From positions 1 to 9,083 of the forward strand of contig DJPQ01000072.1 in NCBI GenBank assembly GCA_002439805.1: 9,083 nt of DNA. Reading direction: 5' to 3'. Each line of letters starts with the position of its first letter. Within the stretch, counting starts at the first letter, position 1. The notes under the pieces are model-generated. The model did no database searches. It was given only the letters and a program-made list of their open reading frames with translations, and was not told the DNA's origin. The translations under genes and the position numbers were made by a program. This DNA comes from Bacteroidales bacterium UBA6408. GTDB lineage: Bacteria > Bacteroidota > Bacteroidia > Bacteroidales > UBA932. Positions 1 to 5,382 of the stretch are shown here, one piece after another.

Positions 1-36
1 TATCCTCAAAAATCTGATTCAAATCATCTAAGGAAT

Positions 37-148
37 GATTGAGACAAATTGATTGAGACAAATTGATTGAGACAAATTGATCGAGACAAATTGATTGAGG
101 TAAATTGATTGAGACAAATTGATTGAGATAAATTGATTGAGATAAATT
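37..148. repeat. Eight tandem copies of a 14-bp AT-rich repeat
   Basis: Eight head-to-tail 14-bp units start at 37, 51, 65, 79, 93, 107, 121 and 135. The main unit is GATTGAGACAAATT. The fourth has one change (GATC), the fifth reads GGTAAATT at its 3' half, and the last two read GATAAATT. The array stops 7 nt before the ATG at 156, so it makes up most of the visible leader of the reductase gene. The forward strand carries TGA in each unit, so it is not coding on that strand. Possible roles are a multi-site protein binding array or a slippage-prone tract that sets expression; neither is shown by sequence alone. Confidence 0.95.
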
Positions 149-155
149 ACAAAAT

Positions 156-1415
156 ATGAGTGAAATTTTCACGCCTTATAAACTCGGGCCGATAGAGCTG
201 CGCAACCGGACGATACGTTCGGCGGCGTTCGAGGGGATGGGAAAGGACAACGCCCCGACCGAGGAACTCTTCAACTACCACAAGGCGGTGGCGCACGGCG
301 GAATCGGAATGACGACCGTTGCATACGCCGCAGTGTGCCGGAGCGGAATCAGCTTCGACTCGCAGCTCTGGATGCGCGAGGAGATTGTCCCCGCGCTGAA
401 AAGGCTCACCGATGCGGTTCATGAGGAGGGTGCGAAAGCCAGCATTCAGCTCGGTCACTGCGGCAACATGACCCACAGGCGCACCTGCGGGCAGACGCCA
501 ATCGGAGCCGTCAGCGGATTCAACCTCTACTCCCCTACTTTCTATAGGAAGATGAAGCAGGAGGACATCGATTTCGTTGTGAAAGCGTATGGTGAGGCGG
601 TCAGGCTCGCGATGAAGGCCGGGTTTGACGCTGTGGAGATCCATGCCGGACACGGCTATCTCATCTCGCAGTTCCTTTCTCCCTACACGAACCGGCGTCA
701 CGACCGCTACGGCGGAAGCCTCGACAACCGTATGAACTTCATGCGCGAGTGCATCCGCGAGGTGGTGAAGGCGGCGGACGGCAAGATTGCGGTGACGGCG
801 AAGCTCAACACCCGCGACGGGTTCAGAGGCGGACAGGAGGTTGATGAGCTGATTGAGGTGGCGAAGGAACTCCGCAGGCTCGGAGTCGATGCCATCACGC
901 TCTCCGGAGGTTTCGTGAGCCGCGCCCCTATGTATGTGATGCGAGGGGAGTTCCCTACAAAGGTATTTGCGCACTATATGCCGAAGTCCTTCTGGTGGCT
1001 GAAGATAGGCCTGCACCTCGGTGCATGGGCAGTCTGCCCGCCGGTGACATTCAAGCACCTCTTTTTCATAGAGGACGCGCTCAAGTTTAAGGCCGCGATG
1101 CCGGACTATCCGTTCATCTATGTCGGAGGAGTCACCACCGGCGAGGATGCGCACAAGGTTCTCGAAAACGGATTCCCGCTTTTCCAGATGGGACGAGCCG
1201 TGCTCGAAGACCCCGATTTCGTGAACAAGCTCAAGGCCGACGAGAACCACTGCAGCGGCTGCACGCACTCAAACTTCTGCATAGGCCGGATGTACACGCT
1301 CTCGGCCCAGTGCCACAAGCACTGCGTGGACATCACCCCGACCCTCGAACGAGAAGTTCACCGCATCGAGGCCCGCAACGACCGCCGCGAGCGCAAGGCA
1401 GGGTATAAAGAGTAA
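156..1415 (+). CDS. Old Yellow Enzyme family NADH:flavin oxidoreductase, short form
   Basis: This 419-residue cytosolic protein is an FMN-dependent TIM-barrel ene-reductase, a family that reduces activated C=C bonds such as those of enoyl-CoA or enones using NAD(P)H. Visible family marks are the N-terminal IFTPYKLGPIELRNRTIRSA, the flavin segment SIQLGHCG (residues 97-103), the HAGHGYL active-site pair H163/H166 followed by SPYTNRRHDRYGGSLDNR, the phosphate-loop segment YVGGVTT (322-328), and MGRAVLEDPDF (345-355). A Cys-rich tail (C366, C369, C375, C386, C390) resembles the 4Fe-4S binding region of 2,4-dienoyl-CoA reductase (FadH) and BaiCD-type enzymes, but the spacing differs. The chain ends soon afterwards, without the flavodoxin-like and NAD-binding domains of the long forms, so an external electron donor may be needed. 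Substrate is unknown. The start at 156 follows an A-rich stretch typical of Bacteroidota; no SD and no clear promoter are seen upstream. Confidence 0.9.
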   Translation: MSEIFTPYKLGPIELRNRTIRSAAFEGMGKDNAPTEELFNYHKAVAHGGIGMTTVAYAAVCRSGISFDSQLWMREEIVPALKRLTDAVHEEGAKASIQLGHCGNMTHRRTCGQTPIGAVSGFNLYSPTFYRKMKQEDIDFVVKAYGEAVRLAMKAGFDAVEIHAGHGYLISQFLSPYTNRRHDRYGGSLDNRMNFMRECIREVVKAADGKIAVTAKLNTRDGFRGGQEVDELIEVAKELRRLGVDAITLSGGFVSRAPMYVMRGEFPTKVFAHYMPKSFWWLKIGLHLGAWAVCPPVTFKHLFFIEDALKFKAAMPDYPFIYVGGVTTGEDAHKVLENGFPLFQMGRAVLEDPDFVNKLKADENHCSGCTHSNFCIGRMYTLSAQCHKHCVDITPTLEREVHRIEARNDRRERKAGYKE

Positions 1416-1440
1416 AAAGGAATAACACCCCTGGTTCAAA

Positions 1441-1534
1441 GGCGCTTGAGCGCCGTGCGGAGAACAACGAAGCGTCGGACTCGTGCGATAGTGTGCACGG
1501 AGCACGACTTCCCCTTCGAGGGGACGGGAGGGGT
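1441..1534 (-). repeat. Intergenic hairpin element, left copy (minus orientation)
   Basis: Read on the minus strand, this stretch has ACCCCT (1534-1529), a CCCCT-CGA-AGGGG hairpin (1523-1511), a 28-nt spacer, a 25-nt core (1482-1458) and a GGCGC-TCAA-GCGCC hairpin (1454-1441). The same parts occur in the same order on the plus strand at 1939-2057, with the core matching at 18 of 25 positions by hand alignment. Another inverted repeat (1481-1486 with 1502-1507) lies inside. It fills most of the gap between the reductase stop and rnpB. It looks like a dispersed REP- or MITE-like non-coding repeat; no coding potential is supported. Confidence 0.6.
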
Positions 1535-1542
1535 CAAAATAA

Positions 1543-1887
1543 CAGGTAAATCGCTTCTGTCGCGCCCGAAAGGGTGAGGAAAGTCCGGGCAGGAAAGGGC
1601 ATCCCGCAGTGGAAAGCACTGATGGAGGTAACTTTATGACCGTCGTAACAGAGAATAACCGCTGCATCAGAGGCACGGGCACGCCTACGGGAACGGCCCG
1701 ACCGCAGCAAGGGTGAAAACGTGAGGCAAGAGCTCACGACCGGTCGCGGCGACGCGCCCGGGGTACGGGTCCGGGACCTGCAAGACCAAATATATCGGTA
1801 ATCAAGGGCTGCCCGCCCGCTGCCGAGGGGTAGGTTGCGAAGATAAATGACAGATTAAAACAGAACCCGGCTTACGGATTTGCCTGG
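1543..1887 (+). ncRNA. rnpB: RNase P RNA (bacterial type A)
   Basis: This is the catalytic RNA of ribonuclease P, which with the RnpA protein removes 5' leaders from pre-tRNAs. The diagnostic conserved blocks are present in order: GAGGAAAGTCCGGGC (1576-1590, 5' side of helix P4), GTAACAGAGAATAACCGC (about 1644-1661), the AAGGGTGAAAACGTGAGGCAA region (about 1709-1729), GGGGTAGGTTGCGAAGATAAATGAC (about 1828-1852), and ACAGAACCCGGCTTAC (1860-1875, 3' side of P4). Helix P1 closes the molecule: 1543-1552 pairs with 1877-1886 through ten pairs, one of them G-U. The ends are therefore good to a few bases. A strong terminator follows at once. I found no TAnnTTTG promoter in the 127 bases between the upstream stop codon and P1, so either the promoter is non-canonical or transcription enters from upstream. 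Confidence 0.97.
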
Positions 1888-1927
1888 CACTGAAAAAGGA
1901 CAGCTCCGGCTGTCCTTTTTCAGTGCC
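1886..1927. terminator. Intrinsic terminator of rnpB, bidirectional in form
   Basis: A perfect 19-bp inverted repeat (1886-1904 with 1909-1927) has the 4-nt loop TCCG. Its inner part is GGACAGC/GCTGTCC flanked by five A (1893-1897) and five T (1916-1920), so it forms a classic stem plus U-run on either strand. It starts at the last pair of the RNase P RNA P1 helix. The same 3' arm sequence recurs upstream of the sigma factor at 2063-2077. Confidence 0.93.
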
Positions 1928-1940
1928 GAAAACTCCTAAC
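1909..1940. repeat. Direct repeat, copy 1 (brackets the right hairpin element)
   Basis: The sequence GCTGTCCTTTTTCAG (1909-1923), then CGAAAA, then TCCTAAC (ending 1940) matches 2063-2099 in the same order. The first 15 bases are identical and the rest is interrupted by short A/T-rich differences. This copy overlaps the 3' arm of the rnpB terminator. Together the two copies enclose the right hairpin element like an insertion duplication. Confidence 0.7.
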
Positions 1941-2057
1941 CCCTGTCGGCGGCAGCCGACATCCCCTGTCAGGGGAATGCGCCCTACATTTCATTCCGGG
2001 CGGCGACTCCGTTCCTCCGTTGCACTCCGTCACTACATCGCGGCGGCCCTTGCCGCC
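1939..2057 (+). repeat. Intergenic hairpin element, right copy (plus orientation)
   Basis: The order of parts is ACCCCT (1939-1944), a TGTCGGC-GGCA-GCCGACA hairpin (1944-1961), CCCCT-GTC-AGGGG (1963-1975), a 29-nt spacer, a 25-nt core (2005-2029) matching the left copy at 18 of 25 bases, and GGCGGC-CCTT-GCCGCC (2042-2057). The first hairpin has no equivalent in the left copy, where CCCGT stands between the two CCCCT blocks. The short open frame that crosses this stretch is poor in similarity to any protein I know and is read through hairpins, so I treat it as non-coding. Confidence 0.6.
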
Positions 2058-2062
2058 CTGTC

Positions 2063-2099
2063 GCTGTCCTTTTTCAGAAACACGAAAAAATTTCCTAAC
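2063..2099. repeat. Direct repeat, copy 2 (upstream of the sigma factor)
   Basis: This repeats GCTGTCCTTTTTCAG, CGAAAA and TCCTAAC from 1909-1940 in the same order, with slightly longer A/T spacers. Its TAAC end runs into CTTTG to make the -7 promoter element of the sigma factor gene. Its T-run (2070-2074) sits where a -33 element would be expected. Confidence 0.7.
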
Positions 2100-2103
2100 T
2101 TTG
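2070..2103 (+). promoter_or_regulatory. Bacteroidota-type promoter of the ECF sigma gene
   Basis: TAACTTTG (2096-2103) is a perfect match to the Bacteroidota -7 consensus TAnnTTTG. A T-run at 2070-2074 lies 21 nt upstream and could be a degenerate -33 element. Transcription should begin a few bases past 2103, which places the start site within a handful of bases of the ATG at 2114. Confidence 0.7.
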
Positions 2104-2113
2104 GGGCGGAAAG

Positions 2114-2704
2114 ATGGAAGACAAGGAAATCATAAGACAGATCAGGGATGGAGGAGACGGAGGCGAGGCCGGCTTCAGGACGCTCTATGAACTCTATTCC
2201 CCCCCCCTCTACAGATTTGTCCTATCCTACGTCAAGTCGTCCGACACGGCGCGCGAAATCACTCATGAGGCGCTCGTGAAGCTGTGGCTGCACCGCGAAA
2301 GCCTCGACGAGAACCGCTCCGTCCGGGCCTATCTCTTCACCACCTGCAAAAACTCGCTCATAAAGGAACTGCGCCGCCAGCTCCGGAATCCTAATGTGCA
2401 CGACTGGATGGAACTTGCCGGTACGGTTAGCGTGGAATCACGCATCTCCTACGACTACGACGCCTACATCGACGGAATCGGCAAGGCTCAGTCGAGCCTC
2501 ACGCCGCGTCAGAGACAGATTTTCAGGATGAGCCGCGAAGAGGGGATGAGCGTCCGGGACATCGCGGAAAGTCTCGGCATCGGCGAGCAGGTAGTCCGCA
2601 ACCAGCTTTCCGCCGCAATGAAGAAAGTCCGCGAATATCTCCTCCGCTATATGCCCCTGATTGTCATCATCTACAAGATTCTGACATCCTGTCTGCCGAG
2701 TTAA
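2114..2704 (+). CDS. ECF-type RNA polymerase sigma-70 factor, Bacteroidota expansion family
   Basis: This 196-residue protein directs RNA polymerase to alternative promoters. Region 2 spans about residues 20-90 (FRTLYELYSPPLYRFVLSYV, then the core-binding ITHEALVKLWLHRE and SVRAYLFTTCKNSLIKELRR). Region 4 spans about 127-178 (SLTPRQRQIFRMSREEGMSVRDIAESLGIGEQVVRNQLSAAMKKVREYL), with the DNA-reading helix-turn-helix near 145-170. The last 18 residues (YMPLIVIIYKILTSCLPS) are hydrophobic, a trait I associate with this Bacteroidota group. A run of nine C at 2199-2207 encodes S29-P30-P31 and could cause slippage. No FecR-like anti-sigma or SusC/TonB-type gene follows within the window, so it is an orphan here and its regulon is unknown. 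The start at 2114 is 11 nt after its promoter's -7 element. The 58-bp gap to priA has no terminator, so read-through into priA is possible. Confidence 0.92.
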   Translation: MEDKEIIRQIRDGGDGGEAGFRTLYELYSPPLYRFVLSYVKSSDTAREITHEALVKLWLHRESLDENRSVRAYLFTTCKNSLIKELRRQLRNPNVHDWMELAGTVSVESRISYDYDAYIDGIGKAQSSLTPRQRQIFRMSREEGMSVRDIAESLGIGEQVVRNQLSAAMKKVREYLLRYMPLIVIIYKILTSCLPS

Positions 2705-2762
2705 GCACGCCCCTCCCCCACACAAATAAGAATCCCCCCCCCGACATCGTCGAGAGGATAAT

Positions 2763-5267
2763 ATGAAATTTTTATTCGAGCTTCGGCGGTTTATCTACGA
2801 TAATTTGAGTACATTTGCCGGGATGTTTGAAACAGGATTCATATCGGTCATCGTGCCTCTCAAGCTTGAGTGGGAGCCTGTCTATGCCTTGCCTTGCAGC
2901 GGAAAGGGACAAGAGGCCGGGAATGAGCTGGGCGGTGGTGGCAGGGCGCGGCGCGACATGGATGCCGGGGATGACTGCGGCAGGAGCGTAGGTGTGGGAA
3001 GCATAGTGAAGGTGAAGTTCGCCGGTAAGGGATATGCGGCCGTGGTGAGCGGGGTGAATGTCAGTCCGACGGCCGATCCGGGAAAGGTGAAGCCTATTGA
3101 GGAAGTGCTTGACATTCCGTGTGTTTCGGCGGAAGAGATTGAACTCTGGAGGAAGATTGCCTCATATTACATGTGCAGCGTCGGAGAGGTCTATAAGATG
3201 GCCTACACGAACGTGAGGACGGTCGTCTCCGACCTTAGGCGCACGAACGCGGAAATTGCCAGAAGGCAGAGATTTCTGGAGAAGGAACGGGATAAGGCGC
3301 GGGAGTCCAGGCTCAGGCGCATCGACAGGCTTGAGACTCGTCTGACTACGAAACAGGAACAGCTCGGAAAGGCACGGCTCGAACGTGTCAGGGAACGGCT
3401 GCGGACAGAAATCGACAACATCGCCGAGGAGATTCTTTGCCTGACCGAAGAAGAGGATATGAAGAAATCTCCGGGACCGGATGAAGATTTCTTCAAGACC
3501 ATAAGCGAAGCGGAGAACGAGTCCCCGCTCCGGGAAGAAATCCGGTCGTTCTCCGGAAACATCAGCCTGACGGAGGCTCAGGCAGCGGCATACGAGGGCG
3601 TGAAGGCCGCCTTCCGCGAGGGCAGGCCGGCCCTGCTTCAGGGGGTCACGGGCTCCGGAAAGACAGAAATATACATGAAGCTGGCGCAGGAGACGCTGCT
3701 CTTCGGGAAGAACGTCCTCTACCTCGTGCCTGAAATCGCGCTGAGCCGGCAGCTGGAGGAGAGGCTTTCAAATCATTTTTTCATGTGCCTTAAATGCTTC
3801 CACTCGGGTCTGGGCGCAGCCGAAAAGACTGGAGTCGTCAGCATGGTGGCCGACAGAAGCCGGCCGTATATCGTGCTGGGAACGCGCTCTGCACTTTTCC
3901 TGCCCCACCATGACCTCGGACTCGTCATCGTCGATGAGGAACACGACGGCTCCTATAAGCAGGACTCCCCCGACCCGCGATACAACGGCCGCGACGTGGC
4001 GCTCATGCTTGCCTCGCTGCAACGGGCAGACATACTTCTGGGCTCCGCCACGCCATCGTTCGAATCCCTCTACAACTGCGCCTGCGGACGTTTCCGTCAG
4101 GTGTTTCTCGGCGAGCGCTTCCACGGCGGCGGGGAAACGGAAGTCGTCGTCATAGACACGAACGCGGAGCGAAAAAAAAGGGGGATGGTCGGCTCCATAT
4201 CCAGAAAACTCATCGGGCTCATCAAGGAAACCCTCGACTCCGGCAGTCAGGCAATGGTCCTGCGGGCAAGGAAATCCTACGCGACGACAGTCCAGTGCAG
4301 TGAATGCGGAGCAATTATCCGGTGCCCGCACTGCAATGTCAGCCTGAACTGGCAGAAATCACGCGGCAGGCTCGTCTGCAACCACTGCGGCTATGTGAGA
4401 GCATGGTCGGAGCACATCCCGCACCTGCGTCCGGACAATCCCTCGGAATGCGACGGGCAGCTTGTCGCCTTCGGCGCCGGAACGGAACGGATTGAGGAAG
4501 AACTCCGGTCAATCTTTCCCGAGCGCACGGTCGCACGGCTCGACTCTGACACGAGCGCCAGGGCCGGATGGCAGAAGAAGGTGCTCAAGGACTTTGCCGA
4601 CAAAAAGATAGACATCCTGCTCGGCACGCAGATGCTGACAAAGGGATTTGACTTCGACAACCTCAGCCTCGTGGCCGTGCTGCAGGCCGACTCCCTGCTC
4701 GGACAACAGGATTTCCGCGCTGACGAGAAGGCGCTGCAGATTCTCGAACAGTTCAGGGGAAGATGCTCAAGGAGAGGCCAGAAAGGAATCTTCGTGATTC
4801 AGACGGCGCAGCCGGAACACCCGGTGTATCAGATGCTTCTTAACGAGAGCCGCTCTCCGGGAGAGAGCCCGTACAACGAGCCCCCGACGGCAGGCCCGCA
4901 CACGGCGTCGGCCTACAGGACGGAACTGCTCAGGGAACGTCAGACATTCCGCTACCCCCCATACACCCGGATAGTCAACATAATTCTGAAGGACAGCATT
5001 CCGGACAGGCTGGAAAGGCTCGCAGGAATCCTCTCGCTGATGTTGCGGAGCGCCGGCGCGATTCCCGGCGATGGGGTCGAGGTCACGCCGCCATATGCTC
5101 CGGCCGTCGATAAAGTCCGCGACGAATATATCCGCATCATCCGAATCAGCCTCCCGAAAGACAGGATGCTCTCCGCCAACAAGGCGGCTATCGCAGGAAT
5201 TGTGCGCGGCTTTGCCTCCGAACGAAAATACGAAGGCCACATAACCATCGACGTCGATCCGAGCTGA
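2763..5267 (+). CDS. priA: Primosomal replication restart helicase PriA, divergent
   Basis: PriA is a 3'-to-5' superfamily 2 helicase that reloads the replisome at stalled forks. Order of parts (834-residue numbering): 3'-DNA-binding domain (about 27-120, starting FISVIVPLKLEWEPVYALP); Walker A GVTGSGKT (294-301, K300); DEEH (391-394); GSATP (427-431); zinc-binding insert with C512, C515, C521, C524, C539, C542; GAGTERIEEE; LLGTQMLTKGFDF; motif VI QFRGRCSR (663-670); C-terminal domain ending HITIDVDPS. Oddities are a Gly-rich insert at 46-77, a charged coiled-coil-like stretch (about 155-230) where the winged helix usually lies, Arg556 and Asn559 where I would expect the last zinc Cys pair, and a Pro/Ser-rich insert at 696-716. 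All core helicase motifs are intact, so it is probably active. ATG 2763 has AGAGG upstream; ATG 2823 fits the family's N-terminus better and lies just after a promoter element. I keep the longer form but slightly prefer 2823. Confidence 0.92.
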   Translation: MKFLFELRRFIYDNLSTFAGMFETGFISVIVPLKLEWEPVYALPCSGKGQEAGNELGGGGRARRDMDAGDDCGRSVGVGSIVKVKFAGKGYAAVVSGVNVSPTADPGKVKPIEEVLDIPCVSAEEIELWRKIASYYMCSVGEVYKMAYTNVRTVVSDLRRTNAEIARRQRFLEKERDKARESRLRRIDRLETRLTTKQEQLGKARLERVRERLRTEIDNIAEEILCLTEEEDMKKSPGPDEDFFKTISEAENESPLREEIRSFSGNISLTEAQAAAYEGVKAAFREGRPALLQGVTGSGKTEIYMKLAQETLLFGKNVLYLVPEIALSRQLEERLSNHFFMCLKCFHSGLGAAEKTGVVSMVADRSRPYIVLGTRSALFLPHHDLGLVIVDEEHDGSYKQDSPDPRYNGRDVALMLASLQRADILLGSATPSFESLYNCACGRFRQVFLGERFHGGGETEVVVIDTNAERKKRGMVGSISRKLIGLIKETLDSGSQAMVLRARKSYATTVQCSECGAIIRCPHCNVSLNWQKSRGRLVCNHCGYVRAWSEHIPHLRPDNPSECDGQLVAFGAGTERIEEELRSIFPERTVARLDSDTSARAGWQKKVLKDFADKKIDILLGTQMLTKGFDFDNLSLVAVLQADSLLGQQDFRADEKALQILEQFRGRCSRRGQKGIFVIQTAQPEHPVYQMLLNESRSPGESPYNEPPTAGPHTASAYRTELLRERQTFRYPPYTRIVNIILKDSIPDRLERLAGILSLMLRSAGAIPGDGVEVTPPYAPAVDKVRDEYIRIIRISLPKDRMLSANKAAIAGIVRGFASERKYEGHITIDVDPS
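2810..2817 (+). promoter_or_regulatory. Candidate -7 promoter element inside the 5' end of priA
   Basis: TACATTTG matches TAnnTTTG perfectly and sits 5 bases before the in-frame ATG at 2823. A start site just downstream would give a leaderless mRNA for the 814-residue form of PriA. The -33 position holds only a weak T-triplet (2790-2792, 17 nt upstream), so the call is tentative. Confidence 0.4.
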
Positions 5268-5344
5268 GCCGTCGGAGGTCAGAGGCTCTCATTCGGGCCG
5301 CTGATGCGCGGATGCCGCGAGAAAGATGCAAATGAGCGAAAATA

Positions 5345-5376
5345 TTTTTAAGAACTGCAAAATTTGAGTAACTTTG
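5345..5376 (+). promoter_or_regulatory. Bacteroidota-type promoter of the pyruvate oxidoreductase gene
   Basis: TAACTTTG (5369-5376) is a perfect -7 element. A run of five T (5345-5349) lies 19 nt upstream at the -33 position. The predicted start site near 5381-5384 gives a leader of roughly 85 nt. The same -7 octamer is used by the sigma factor gene. Confidence 0.75.
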
Positions 5377-5380
5377 CAGT
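5354..5380. promoter_or_regulatory. Inverted repeat overlapping the promoter, candidate operator
   Basis: ACTGCAAA (5354-5361) and TTTGCAGT (5373-5380) form a perfect 8-bp inverted repeat with an 11-nt spacer. The right arm overlaps the -7 element, so a dimeric regulator bound here would block or remodel polymerase binding. A transcript hairpin is unlikely because the predicted start lies at or past its right end. I do not recognise the motif as a known Rex or FNR/CRP-type site. Confidence 0.4.
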
Positions 5381-5382
5381 AG

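Noticed and set aside
1..31. Possible C-terminal tail of an upstream gene (frame reading ILKNLIQII then TAA at 29-31)
   Set aside because: Only nine codons are visible and other frames are also open briefly, so coding cannot be told from AT-rich non-coding sequence.
37..148. 14-bp repeats as a CRISPR array
   Set aside because: Units are directly adjacent with no spacers and are too short for CRISPR repeats.
147..1268. Long minus-strand open frame of 373 codons opposite the flavin reductase
   Set aside because: It is the antisense shadow of a clear family protein in GC-rich sequence, and its translation shows no recognisable domain.
1416..1542. Promoter for rnpB
   Set aside because: No TAnnTTTG or close variant is seen on the plus strand here, so I cannot place one.
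1269..1737. Minus-strand open frames across the start of rnpB
   Set aside because: They run through conserved RNase P RNA blocks and the hairpin element, so they are accidental.
1923..2135. Plus-strand 70-codon frame between rnpB and the sigma factor
   Set aside because: It begins in the terminator arm, crosses several hairpins and overlaps the sigma gene start; low-complexity Arg/Ser/Pro content suggests it is not translated.
2743..2753. CGAC-ATC-GTCG as a terminator after the sigma gene
   Set aside because: The stem is only 4 bp and no T-run follows.
5307..5319. CGCGG-ATG-CCGCG hairpin as the priA terminator
   Set aside because: A 5-bp stem without a following T-run; it may end transcription another way, but nothing supports that.
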